From the NCBI GenBank assembly GCA_902776835.1, contig CACYRK010000013.1, positions 20,269-84,268 on the forward strand: 64,000 bases of DNA. The letters run 5' to 3'. Source of the DNA: an uncultured Bacteroidales bacterium. GTDB taxonomy: Bacteria > Bacteroidota > Bacteroidia > Bacteroidales > Muribaculaceae. This document shows, one piece after another, positions 52,819 to 61,249 of this stretch (position 1 is its first letter; each line of letters opens with the position of its first letter). Under the pieces are notes generated by a model. That model saw nothing but the letters and a program-made list of their open reading frames with translations. It was not told the origin of the DNA and ran no database searches. Position numbers and translations under genes: made by a program.

Positions 52819-53670
52819 ATGAGATACTATATCGTAGACGCATTCACCAGCACGCCCTTTGGCGGCAATCCGGCCGGCGTGGTGGTCCTGGGGGCCAGCG
52901 CCGAGTGGCCCAGCGAGGAGTTGATGCAGCACATCGCCGCCGAACTGCGATACTCCGAGACGGCCTTCGTCATTCAAAACGGCACAAATGAGTTCACCAC
53001 ACGCTACTTCACGCCATGCAGCGAGGTGCCCGTGTGCGGACATGCCACCCTCGCCACTTTTGCCGTGCTCAGCCACGAAGGCGTGGTGAACCAGGGGGCA
53101 CGATGCCTTAACCACACCAGGGCAGGCGACCTCGAGGTGAGCGTCGGCGACAACATCATGACCCAGATGGCCAAGCCCGAGGTTATAGATGTCGTGATTG
53201 ACATCCGCGAGTTGCACGACATTATGGGCATCGACCCGGCGGCTCCGCAGCCCAGCCTGCCTGCCGAGGTGGTCTCCACCGGCTTGCCCGACATCATTAT
53301 GCCCGTGGCCGATGTCGGCACCCTCAACTCGCTCCGCCCCGACATGGCCCGGCTGGCAGCCCTCAGCCAGCGGCTGAACGTTACCGGCGTGCATGCGTTT
53401 GCCCTGTCGACCGACGGCTACACGGCCCATGTGAGGAATTTCGGGCCGCTCTACGGCATCGACGAGGAGTCGGCCACTGGCACCGCCAATGCAGCGCTCA
53501 CACACTATCTAGTGCGCCACGGCATAAGCAGCGCGCCCGGTGAGTGCCGCTTTTTGCAAGGCGAGGCCATGCGGCGGCCATCGGTCATCACCACCGTAGT
53601 GGCCAGCGACGGCACGATAGCCGTGGGCGGCCAGTGCGCCATCGTAGCCCATGGCGAACTGCACACTTAG
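52819..53670 (+). CDS. PhzF-family isomerase/epimerase
   Basis: A 283-residue protein of the diaminopimelate-epimerase-fold PhzF family. N-terminal YYIVDAFTSTPFGGNPAGVVVL and RYSETAFVI carry the catalytic glutamate (Glu 47 by count). TRYFTPCSEVPVCGHATLAT and GIDEESATGTANAALTHYL supply the substrate loops of both halves. The substrate of most bacterial members is unknown; no phenazine genes are present, so phenazine synthesis is not implied. It lies 80 bases after the secreted protein gene, beyond its terminator. Confidence 0.92.
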   Translation: MRYYIVDAFTSTPFGGNPAGVVVLGASAEWPSEELMQHIAAELRYSETAFVIQNGTNEFTTRYFTPCSEVPVCGHATLATFAVLSHEGVVNQGARCLNHTRAGDLEVSVGDNIMTQMAKPEVIDVVIDIRELHDIMGIDPAAPQPSLPAEVVSTGLPDIIMPVADVGTLNSLRPDMARLAALSQRLNVTGVHAFALSTDGYTAHVRNFGPLYGIDEESATGTANAALTHYLVRHGISSAPGECRFLQGEAMRRPSVITTVVASDGTIAVGGQCAIVAHGELHT

Positions 53671-54111
53671 CAATTGATAAAACTGGAGGGAAACTCGAGC
53701 GTACGAAGGGTTTTCATTTATTTTTGCCCTGCCCTATTTGGTCTTGGACCAGTGGGACAGGTCGGACCATTCCGACCTGTCGGACGCCACATACTTTCCC
53801 TGGGCTTTGCAGCCATTTCGTCGCATATTTCCACAACGTCTTTTTCCAAGTCATAGCGCGATTTACCATCAACGCTAAGTCTCATTCTTATTACGATATA
53901 CACATTATTATAAATATACAGTTTAATGTGTTTCTGCTGTTTATTACATAAATTTTTACATTTTTATTGCTCAAAATTTGCAGAGTCCAATTTTTTTTTC
54001 GAAATTTGCACGAACAAAGTACCAATTCGTTGAAATTGGTAATAAGTTTACACAGATTACTGATGACATCTTTTATTATTATTATTGTCTCACTTTAAAT
54101 TTTTGTGATTT
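53671..54111. other. 440-bp gene-free stretch
   Basis: Contains the inverted repeat GACAGGTCGG (53756-53765) / CCGACCTGTC (53772-53781) inside a series of GGACAG/GGACC-type words typical of Bacteroidales intergenic repeats. 53880-54111 is an AT-rich run leading to the next gene and presumably carries its promoter, but I see no clean consensus. Confidence 0.5.
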
Positions 54112-56250
54112 ATGAAAAAATTTTTATTCTTAACACTGTCGCTCATGCTCGTCGCTACAGGAGCATGGGCTATCAAGGGCAAAGTCGACACTAAGGTCTC
54201 GACGGACGTTGCAAAAGTCGAAAAATCGGCCGATGCTATCAAGGGCATGCCAATCAGAAACAAGGTGGCTCGCTTTGCCGACGCTCCCGAAGATGCTGTG
54301 ACCCTGCCGTATCTCAACACGTTGAACACCGAGGAGGAGTATGGACAAATCAGTTTATATGACGCCAATGAGGATGGTTCAACCTGGGGGCTGTATTATG
54401 TCGATGATGCTCAAACTGATCTCTGTGCTGGCTATAAATACAACAGCACCAACGCTGCCGATGATTACCTGATCTTCCCGCCCATGCTGCTCGACGCCTC
54501 GGCAAGCTATTCGTTCTCAGTCGATGCTTGGTGCCGCTCAGCTAACTTTCCCGAGCGCTTTGAGGTGTTGCTGGTTCCCGAAGCCGAGGATGGCGAAGTT
54601 CTCTCAATTATCGAGTCGACCGATGTCGCCAATGCTACAGCCGAGACTTTCACGAATGGCAATGTTGTGGTGTCTGAGACCGGCTATTACAGTTTCTACA
54701 TCCACGCTATCTCGGATGCCGACCAGTACTATCTGTATGTCGACAATATTTCAGCAAAGGTCAATGCTGACAAAGAGTTGGCAATTTCTCTCGGTGCTCC
54801 CGCATCGGTGAAGGCTGGCCAGACCATCAATGTTGCTGCCGCCGTTACCAATGGTGGAAGCCAACCGGCAGAGAACTACACTGTCATCATCAAAAATGGC
54901 GAAGAGGAACTCGTCAACGAGACTGTTGCTGAGGAACTTGCTCCGGGTGCAAAGAAGGAATACACCTTCGAAATCCCCACCACCGCATTCGACGCTGGCA
55001 AGGAACTGACCTTCTCTGCTGAAGTGGTTTATGACGGCGACGAAGTCCCCGCCAACAATAGCGCTACCGCAACAACAACCATCAACGAATCGGGCGTCAA
55101 TGCTCCGCTGAACCTCACCGCTGAGGGCAATGAGGACGGTACTATCGTCGCTAACTGGGAGATGTCCGAGCCCATCGCATTCACCGAGGAGTTTGAGCAA
55201 GACACCGAAAATAACACAATTACTGACCTTCCAAGTGGCTGGACGACTATTGACAACGACAACGACGGCTACGAGTGGTATCACCTCACTGGCGAGAATT
55301 TCAATAATCATAGCGGTATTGGCCATGTGACCTCGGCAAGTTATCAAGGCGCTGCACTCACGCCCGATAACTGGTTGGTAACGCCAAAGGCTATCCTTGA
55401 CGGCACATTCTCGTTCTGGGCAGCAGGACAGGATGCTAGTTATGCTGCAGAGGTTTTCGCCGTTTATGTATCAACAACCGATGCCACCAGCATTAACAAC
55501 TTTGTGAAAATATCTGAGGATTTGACCGCCACTGGCGAGATGACCGAATACACCTTCGACCTTAGCAGTTATGAAGGTGTTGAGGGATATATTGCTATTC
55601 GTCACTACAACGTTACCGACATGTTCCGTCTGAATGTCGACGACATCACCTACATTCCCGCTGGAACTCCCGATGCATTCAACATCTATCTGGATGGCGA
55701 ACTCGTTGAGACCGTTTCTGGCGACGTGTTCACTTACACCTTCGAGGGTATCGAGCCGGGCGACTACACCGTTCAAGTGACTGCCGTTTATGGCGATCTC
55801 GAGTCAGAGCCCGCCGAGGCTGAGGCTACCGTTCCCGGTGAAGTAGTGGAGGAGAAATTTGCCATCAACGTCACCCAGACTGGTGAGGGTACCATCACCT
55901 GCCCCGAGGAGGCTGCTCCTGGCGAGACCGTGACCTTCACTATCGATGCTGGCGAGAACACTTACGAACTCAGCATCACCGATGCCAGCGGCGAGCCCAT
56001 CGAGTATCAGCCGCTGCGCACTGGCGTTGACACTTACAGTTTCGTGATGCCTGACGGACCGGTCAACATCAATGTGACCTTCAGCGAGGCTCCTATCACT
56101 GGTGTTAACGACATCAACGCTGGCAAGACCATCGCTAACGTACGCTACTACAACATGGCCGGCCAGCGCGTGGCCCAGGCTAATGGTGCTACCATCGTCG
56201 TGACTACTTACACCGACGGCACTACCCGCACCGTTAAGATGATGAAGTAA
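54112..56250 (+). CDS. Secreted multidomain protein (CARDB, FN3/adhesin, InlB-type repeat, sorting tail)
   Basis: A 712-residue protein with a signal peptide (MKKFLFLTLSLMLVATGAWA). A beta-sandwich of the choice-of-anchor type spans ~62-220. A CARDB-like domain spans ~225-325 (ISLGAPASVKAGQTINVAA). An FN3 domain starts at ~338 (APLNLTAEGNEDGTIVANWEM) and is interrupted by a cleaved-adhesin-type insert (EEFEQDTENN ... DNWLVTPKAILDG) before resuming at FNIYLDGELVETV. An InlB B-repeat-like domain follows (FAINVTQTGEGTITCPEE). The end VRYYNMAGQRVAQANGATIV is the sorting-type tail. Same architecture class as the 30135 gene product. Confidence 0.87.
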   Translation: MKKFLFLTLSLMLVATGAWAIKGKVDTKVSTDVAKVEKSADAIKGMPIRNKVARFADAPEDAVTLPYLNTLNTEEEYGQISLYDANEDGSTWGLYYVDDAQTDLCAGYKYNSTNAADDYLIFPPMLLDASASYSFSVDAWCRSANFPERFEVLLVPEAEDGEVLSIIESTDVANATAETFTNGNVVVSETGYYSFYIHAISDADQYYLYVDNISAKVNADKELAISLGAPASVKAGQTINVAAAVTNGGSQPAENYTVIIKNGEEELVNETVAEELAPGAKKEYTFEIPTTAFDAGKELTFSAEVVYDGDEVPANNSATATTTINESGVNAPLNLTAEGNEDGTIVANWEMSEPIAFTEEFEQDTENNTITDLPSGWTTIDNDNDGYEWYHLTGENFNNHSGIGHVTSASYQGAALTPDNWLVTPKAILDGTFSFWAAGQDASYAAEVFAVYVSTTDATSINNFVKISEDLTATGEMTEYTFDLSSYEGVEGYIAIRHYNVTDMFRLNVDDITYIPAGTPDAFNIYLDGELVETVSGDVFTYTFEGIEPGDYTVQVTAVYGDLESEPAEAEATVPGEVVEEKFAINVTQTGEGTITCPEEAAPGETVTFTIDAGENTYELSITDASGEPIEYQPLRTGVDTYSFVMPDGPVNINVTFSEAPITGVNDINAGKTIANVRYYNMAGQRVAQANGATIVVTTYTDGTTRTVKMMK

Positions 56251-56283
56251 GCAAGACCACCAAGAGACCAACGTCTCTTGAAC

Positions 56284-56319
56284 AAAAATAGAGTGTGCCT
56301 CGTGGCACACTCTATTTTT
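56284..56319 (+). terminator. Terminator of the secreted multidomain protein
   Basis: AAAAATAGAGTGTGCC / GGCACACTCTATTTTT, a perfect 16-bp stem with a four-base loop, ending in T5; it can also serve the minus-strand lptC side. Confidence 0.9.
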
Positions 56320-56389
56320 GTTTTGCGGCAACTATATCATCTATAGTGGATATAGTTCGGCTACTGTCGTTCTTTGTTGTGTTGCTTGC

Positions 56390-56956
56390 TTACGGGTGGG
56401 GCAGGCGGGCCTCGTCGATGGGGAAGATGGCGGCAACCTGCCGCAGCGTGTAGGTGGTGAACTGCTCGTTGCTCTCGTAGCCGTAGCCCTCGATGATGCG
56501 GCCCTGCTTCTCGATGTGGATAAAGGCATCGCTGTAGAGCAGATGGCGGCTTTGGTTCCAGAAGAGTTGGTCGGTGAGGATTACGTCGCCATCGCTATTG
56601 GTGATGCGCACATGCCCATTGAGGTCCCATAACTGCTCGTTCTTCTTGTAATAGGCCGAGTCGCACTCGATGGTGGTCACGGTGGCGAAGGCCGAGTCGA
56701 GTTCTTCGGCCTTCACGCCCTTCGGAAACACCCAATGGGGCTCCTTGGCCTCCTCAAACATCAGCCAGCGCTTCGTGGTCACGCGGTAGCGCGTGCGACC
56801 CTGGTCGCTGATGACCGTCGACACATCGTTCGACGCCATGGTGGGCACCTTCTCGGGGTCGGTGGCGTGTTGCACCACGCCGGTCACCTCGTCCTTGCAC
56901 GCCACAAGGGTCATGACAGCGCCTGCGAGACACAGTATGGCAGCGAGTCGCTTCAC
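56390..56956 (-). CDS. lptC: Lipopolysaccharide export protein LptC
   Basis: A 188-residue periplasmic protein that takes LPS from the LptBFG extractor and hands it to LptA. The N-terminus is a lipobox-like signal (LAGAVMTLVACKDE), as in Bacteroidota LptC. The core shows TRYRVTTKRWLMFEEAKEPHWVFPKGV, IECDSAYYKKNEQLWDLNGHVRI and LTDQLFWNQSRHLLYSDAFIHI, the jelly-roll pattern of the LptA/LptC fold. It overlaps the upstream outer-membrane protein gene by four bases. Confidence 0.9.
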   Translation of the reverse strand: MKRLAAILCLAGAVMTLVACKDEVTGVVQHATDPEKVPTMASNDVSTVISDQGRTRYRVTTKRWLMFEEAKEPHWVFPKGVKAEELDSAFATVTTIECDSAYYKKNEQLWDLNGHVRITNSDGDVILTDQLFWNQSRHLLYSDAFIHIEKQGRIIEGYGYESNEQFTTYTLRQVAAIFPIDEARLPHP

Positions 56957-58185
56957 CTAATCTTGTTTTTGAAGAATGCTGTCTCGTTAAAGTTGACGCT
57001 TACCGTGATGTTGAGGTAGTCCTCCTTGACAAGCGCCACGGGGTCGGTGTAGCGGTGCTTCCACTCCACGCCCAGGTTGACGGTGGTCTTAAAGCCGGTC
57101 ACTGGCAGTCCCACACCCAGACTCACGCCGTAGTCGCGCACATTGTTGCCGTTGACGTTCTGGTAGTCATGGTTGAAGTAGGCACCCAGGCGATAAGCCA
57201 TAGCACCCATGTACGAGCCGCGGCGGTTGGGCGAATACTGCAGTCCGGCAGCCACTTTCCAGCGGTTGTTGAACTTCATGTCGGCTGCCTCGAAGCCAGC
57301 CAGCGGCGAATATTTCACGTCGGCCCACGGCTGATAGGTGCCGTCGACCTCGACGAGCAGACGGTTGTTATGGCGCCAACTCAAGCCGGCACCCACGGTA
57401 TGAGGCGTCTCAAACTTGCCCTTGAGCGAGGTGTAGCCCACGGTGTCGGGGTCACTGTCCTGCGAGTCGTAGACGAGGCCCCACGTGTGGCCGTGCAGCG
57501 ACTTTTGCGGCGCATAGGTGGCTCCAACCACCACGCGGTCGCGCGGAGTGGCATCGAAGGCATACTGCACACCTGCCGTGGCATGCCAGTCGCGAACCTC
57601 GACGGTGCGTTGAAACACCGAGGTCGACGACTTCACCAGGCTGGTGCTGTTAACCGTCGTGCCAAACAGGTAGCCGCCGTTAACGCCAACGCTCAGGCCC
57701 TTCAGCGGTTCCCAACCCACACCCAGATAGAGTTGCGAGATGTTGCCCGAACCGGTGCGGTAGTCGCTCTGGTCGTCAAGCGTGCTGCCGAAACTATAGC
57801 CCACGCTGGAGTAGGGTAACAAGCCGAACGAGCCGCCCAGATGGTCGAGCATGCGGAACTGCGCCGTGATATAGTCCAAGCCACCGCCAAAACTGTAGCC
57901 GCTCTTCGTGCCCTCTTTCGACCACAGGTTGGTGAGGTCGATGCCCATGTCCCACAAGAAGGTCAGTGAGTCGACCTGCGAATACGAGGCGGGGTTCATC
58001 GCGTTGATGGCGCGCGGGTCTTGCATGGCATATCCCACACCACCCATCGAGCGCTGGATGCCCGAGGCGTTGTCGTTGAGCAGGCCGTAGCCAATGCGCG
58101 AATAAGGACTCGTAGTGTTTTGTGCCCCCGCGGCGAGGCAGCAAGCCGCTATGGCGGCAAGCAAAGATATTTTATTGATTTTCAT
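56953..58185 (-). CDS. Outer-membrane beta-barrel protein (OmpP1/FadL-like)
   Basis: A 410-residue protein with a signal peptide (MKINKISLLAAIAACCLAAGAQ), an N-terminal segment SPYSRIGYGLLNDNASGIQRSMGG then AINAMNPASYSQVDSLTF typical of FadL-like plugs in Bacteroidota, and alternating beta-strands to a C-terminal aromatic strand (LNITVSVNFNETAFFKN). It probably transports a hydrophobic solute across the outer membrane; the substrate is unknown. It sits between coaX and lptC with overlaps on both sides, a conserved arrangement in this order. Confidence 0.85.
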   Translation of the reverse strand: MKINKISLLAAIAACCLAAGAQNTTSPYSRIGYGLLNDNASGIQRSMGGVGYAMQDPRAINAMNPASYSQVDSLTFLWDMGIDLTNLWSKEGTKSGYSFGGGLDYITAQFRMLDHLGGSFGLLPYSSVGYSFGSTLDDQSDYRTGSGNISQLYLGVGWEPLKGLSVGVNGGYLFGTTVNSTSLVKSSTSVFQRTVEVRDWHATAGVQYAFDATPRDRVVVGATYAPQKSLHGHTWGLVYDSQDSDPDTVGYTSLKGKFETPHTVGAGLSWRHNNRLLVEVDGTYQPWADVKYSPLAGFEAADMKFNNRWKVAAGLQYSPNRRGSYMGAMAYRLGAYFNHDYQNVNGNNVRDYGVSLGVGLPVTGFKTTVNLGVEWKHRYTDPVALVKEDYLNITVSVNFNETAFFKNKIR

Positions 58186-58915
58186 CTTGATAAGATAATA
58201 TACTATTTAATCCGTGTAATAACAAATCATCGTCGACGTCGACGTTGGCGCTCTCGAGGTATTGCTCGAGCAGATGCGCGTCGCCACCAGTGAGCATCAC
58301 CTTCAGTTGGCCCAATGTGGTGCGCAACTGGCTGGCGAGGCGGTCGATTTCGGCCGCAGCACCAAGCACAGCCCCGGCGCGCATCGCGGTGTGCGTGTCG
58401 TAGCCCACCAGGGGCACGTCGCCAGCGATGTCGACCAGCGGCAGCCGGCTGGTGTGCTCATGCATGGCCTGCAGGCGCATGGTCACGCCCGGGGCGATGT
58501 TTCCGCCCAAAAACACGCCGTTGCTCAGCACCACGTCCAGGGTGATTGCCGTTCCGGCGTCGACCACCAGCAGATTGCACCCCGGCATCGCAGCCCATGC
58601 GCCGTGCACGGTGGCGATGCGATCGGTGCCCAGGGTGTGCGGCGTGCGGTAACCCAATGCCAATGGCATGTGCACCTCGTGTGTGAGTTGCAGCGGCGCC
58701 GTGCCTAACGCCTCGGCAAGCAGGGCCGCCACCTCGGCGTCGTGGCCTCCCGTGCCGCACATGATGGCGCACTGAGCCTGACTGTGCGACGCCCATTGGC
58801 GCAACTCGGCAAGTTGGCCATAGTCGCCCACCCAGCGCTCGGCGAGGCGGTCGTCGGTAAAGCGGCCGGCCTTGATGCGCGTGTTGCCACAATCGATGCA
58901 CAGTTGCGTGGTCAT
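58172..58915 (-). CDS. coaX: Type III pantothenate kinase
   Basis: Phosphorylates pantothenate, first step of coenzyme A synthesis; the type III enzymes need a monovalent cation and are not inhibited by CoA. 247 residues from the ATG at 58915 (MTTQLCIDCGNTRIKAGRF, the ATP-binding DxGNT motif). GTDRIATVHGAWAA is the pantothenate-site GTDR loop, and LLVVDAGTAITLDVV and GGNIAPGVTMRLQAMHE follow. The frame is open upstream to 58966, but the extra residues do not match the family. The end overlaps the outer-membrane protein gene by 14 bases. Confidence 0.95.
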   Translation of the reverse strand: MTTQLCIDCGNTRIKAGRFTDDRLAERWVGDYGQLAELRQWASHSQAQCAIMCGTGGHDAEVAALLAEALGTAPLQLTHEVHMPLALGYRTPHTLGTDRIATVHGAWAAMPGCNLLVVDAGTAITLDVVLSNGVFLGGNIAPGVTMRLQAMHEHTSRLPLVDIAGDVPLVGYDTHTAMRAGAVLGAAAEIDRLASQLRTTLGQLKVMLTGGDAHLLEQYLESANVDVDDDLLLHGLNSILSYQDENQ

Positions 58916-58922
58916 TGTCGCG

Positions 58923-59276
58923 TCATTTATCCTCGTTGGCTGCGCGTGGCAGCATATATCCCACATACATCTGCATCACTGCTCCGGCGAGCAGAAATGC
59001 CACCCAGTCCTGTGTGCCGGGACTGTAGAAAATCGTCGCTGCCGCACCGCAGTAAAGCAGCGCGCTGAGCACGCCCAGCCAGCGCAGGCGCCGCTCGCGC
59101 AGCGTGCCGCGCGACTTAGTGTCGAGCAGGCGCACCACCAGCACCAGGGCGGCACCGGCGGCAAAGCCCCACCGCATCCAGTCTTGGCTGGCGGTGAAAA
59201 GCGGCAACATGGCGGTGACAAGCATCGCCAGCAAGCCCACCATCAAGAGAATGTCTTTCAGTTTCTCGTTTTTCAT
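58923..59276 (-). CDS. Small membrane protein of unknown function
   Basis: A 117-residue protein with four hydrophobic segments (ILLMVGLLAMLVTAMLPLF, WGFAAGAALVLVVRLL, WLGVLSALLYCGAAATIFY, WVAFLLAGAVMQMYVGYML). It has no catalytic motif. It sits between coaX and the divIC gene with gaps of 7 and 15 bases, so it is part of the same transcript. A conserved small membrane protein next to a division gene suggests an envelope role, but nothing more can be said. Confidence 0.75.
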   Translation of the reverse strand: MKNEKLKDILLMVGLLAMLVTAMLPLFTASQDWMRWGFAAGAALVLVVRLLDTKSRGTLRERRLRWLGVLSALLYCGAAATIFYSPGTQDWVAFLLAGAVMQMYVGYMLPRAANEDK

Positions 59277-59291
59277 CGCTCAATAGGTGTT

Positions 59292-59606
59292 TCAGGGGAT
59301 GTCGGTGACGTAGACATCCTCGTTGACGCGTTTCATGCCGTACTGCTCACGCACGATGCGCTCCAGCGTCTCGTGGTCGGTGTTGAGTTCACGCACCTTG
59401 GCGTCGTAGATGCGAGCCGAGTCTTCGTTCTGCTTGATTTCCGACTTTAACTCATTGATTTGCTTCTTATAATCATTGATGCGCATGTAGTTGTTCTCAC
59501 CGAAGAACAGCAGCCACACGATGAAGCCGGCAAAGATGAGCAGCGGGATGTTGAGCCACCGCGGAATCCACGAGGGGCGCTTGAAGTATTTATTCCAGTC
59601 AGCCAT
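59292..59606 (-). CDS. DivIC/FtsB-family septum protein
   Basis: A 104-residue bitopic protein: short cytoplasmic start, one helix (LNIPLLIFAGFIVWLLFFG), then a coiled coil (YKKQINELKSEIKQNEDSARIYDAKVRELNTD, kept short here as three heptad blocks) and the conserved closing motif LERIVREQYGMKRVNEDVYV, which in FtsB/DivIC marks the contact to FtsL/FtsQ-type partners. It links the cytoplasmic and periplasmic division machinery. It follows trmD by 17 bases on the same strand. Confidence 0.9.
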   Translation of the reverse strand: MADWNKYFKRPSWIPRWLNIPLLIFAGFIVWLLFFGENNYMRINDYKKQINELKSEIKQNEDSARIYDAKVRELNTDHETLERIVREQYGMKRVNEDVYVTDIP

Positions 59607-59623
59607 TATCTATAATCTATAAT

Positions 59624-60298
59624 CTATTTCAGCAAGTTTGGCCTGAGGCGGCGAGTGCGCTCCAGGGCTTGGGTGAGTTTCCAGTCGGCAATGGCGGCCT
59701 CGTTGCCGCTGAGCAGGATGTCGGGCACACGCCAGCCGTTAAATTCGGCGGGGCGTGTGTACACGGGCGCCTCGAGGAGCCCGTCCTGGAACGAGTCGTT
59801 GAGCGCACTCTGCTCATCGCCAATGGCGCCGGGGATGAGGCGCACCACGGCATCGGCAATCACCGCCGCAGGCAACTCGCCACCGGTGAGCACATAGTCG
59901 CCAATCGATATCTCACGCGTCACCAAGTGCTCGCGAATGCGGTAGTCCACGCCCTTGTAGTGGCCGCACAAGATTACCAGGTTCTCGCAAAGCGACAGCG
60001 CGTTGGCCATGGGTTGGTCGAGGATGTCGCCGTCGGGCGAGGTGAAAATCACCTCGTCGTAGGTGCGCTCGCTCTGCAACTGCTGCAGGCAGCGGTACAC
60101 CGGCTCAATCTGCATCACCATGCCGGCCTCGCCACTGAAGGCGTAGTCGTCGACCTTGCGGTGCGGACGCGTCGACCAGTCGCGCAAGTTGTGGATGTGA
60201 AACTCCACCAGTCCCTTGTCCTGAGCACGTTGCAGGATGGAGCAGTGCAGCGGCGAGTCGAGCGCCTCGGGCATGACGGTAAGTATGTCGATTCTCAT
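59624..60298 (-). CDS. trmD: tRNA (guanine-N1)-methyltransferase TrmD
   Basis: Methylates G37 of tRNAs to prevent +1 frameshifting. The 224 residues contain the trefoil-knot SAM site: [19 protein letters not shown] and [16 protein letters not shown], preceded by the N-terminal [17 protein letters not shown] and [17 protein letters not shown]. The end ([25 protein letters not shown]) is the tRNA-binding domain signature. First gene of the trmD-divIC-coaX-lptC run. Here trmD is not next to rimM or rplS, unlike in many bacteria. Confidence 0.97.
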   Translation of the reverse strand: MRIDILTVMPEALDSPLHCSILQRAQDKGLVEFHIHNLRDWSTRPHRKVDDYAFSGEAGMVMQIEPVYRCLQQLQSERTYDEVIFTSPDGDILDQPMANALSLCENLVILCGHYKGVDYRIREHLVTREISIGDYVLTGGELPAAVIADAVVRLIPGAIGDEQSALNDSFQDGLLEAPVYTRPAEFNGWRVPDILLSGNEAAIADWKLTQALERTRRLRPNLLK

Positions 60299-60432
60299 TG
60301 CCTATCGTTTTAATTTACAAAGTTACTATAAGTAGAAGGGATTACAAGCATCGGTTGCGACATTTTTGCACACCAGCAACCAATTTTCAACTTTTTAACC
60401 CAAATCTAAGCCGCAATTAGATGCTGAGCCAA

Positions 60433-60464
60433 ACAAAAAAGAGGAGCAATTCTCATCACTCCCC
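60433..60464 (-). terminator. Possible terminator after the first GYF-domain gene
   Basis: GAGGAG / CTCCCC imperfect stem followed on the minus strand by CTTTTTTG. Confidence 0.5.
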
Positions 60465-60492
60465 TTATTGTATTTTGATGAATGCGACAACA

Positions 60493-61230
60493 TCACACCT
60501 CGGATGCCTCGGCCATCGCTTCTTTCATAATTTGCTCGAACTCAGGATTTGTCGCGACAATGACGCAAAGCACGAGTACGTAAACGAACATCATGCCTAT
60601 CGAAATCAAGAACCACGTGCGGGCATTCTTCGACGAGCGCTCAGCACCAGCCATGTCGCCACGCTTGTAGTTGCCCTTGACCTGCGATGCCATCACAATG
60701 GCCACAACGCCAGTGATTAGCGAAATCGGGTTGCAGCAGCAAAACAAATTCAACAGTGTGATAATCACCGACTCGGCCATCCACGACTTGGGCATGACTC
60801 CACCGGCGGGCGCAGCATTGGTGCTGGCATATTGCGGCTGCGCATAGGGCGACCCGTAGCCGTAAGGCTGCTGGGGCTGCTGCGGCTGCTGACCATAGCC
60901 CTGAGGCTGCTGGCCGTAGCCCTGGGGTTGCTGGCCGTAGCCTTGGGGTTGCTGGCCATAGCCCTGGGGTTGCTGGGGTTGCGACTGGCCGTATTGCGGC
61001 GCTCCATAGTCGGGCTGCTGGCTCGGTGGCATATATGCCGCGTTATTGCTTGGCGACGACATTCCGCCACCACCTAAGGCAGCGGCCAACTCCGGCACGT
61101 TGCTGGCCTTCTTCCAGTCGATCATACCTTCTTGCCACACCAGCGTATCGGGCGTGATGCCGCGTGCAATCAACTCACTGACGCTGAACGGACCCACGGG
61201 CGAGCCGTTCTCTCCAATATAGTATTTCAT
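60493..61230 (-). CDS. GYF_2-domain membrane protein with QPQGYGQ repeats
   Basis: A 245-residue protein. Residues 1-50 are a GYF_2 (DUF4339) domain (MKYYIGENGSPVGPFSVSEL, TLVWQEGMIDWKKASNVPEL). Residues ~60-140 are Gln/Pro/Gly/Tyr-rich with four near-perfect copies of GYGQQPQ. The C-terminal part has two membrane helices with a CD225-like cysteine-rich centre (ITLLNLFCCCNPISLITGVVAIVMA, then GDMAGAERSSKNARTWFLIS). Such proteins are common in Bacteroidota and are of unknown function. Adjacent and related at the N-terminus to the next gene. Confidence 0.85.
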   Translation of the reverse strand: MKYYIGENGSPVGPFSVSELIARGITPDTLVWQEGMIDWKKASNVPELAAALGGGGMSSPSNNAAYMPPSQQPDYGAPQYGQSQPQQPQGYGQQPQGYGQQPQGYGQQPQGYGQQPQQPQQPYGYGSPYAQPQYASTNAAPAGGVMPKSWMAESVIITLLNLFCCCNPISLITGVVAIVMASQVKGNYKRGDMAGAERSSKNARTWFLISIGMMFVYVLVLCVIVATNPEFEQIMKEAMAEASEV

Positions 61231-61249
61231 AACTTCGTTATTTTATGCG

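Noticed and set aside
52819..53670. Phenazine biosynthesis from the PhzF homologue
   Set aside because: PhzF-fold proteins are widespread with other or unknown roles, and no other phenazine gene is in the window.
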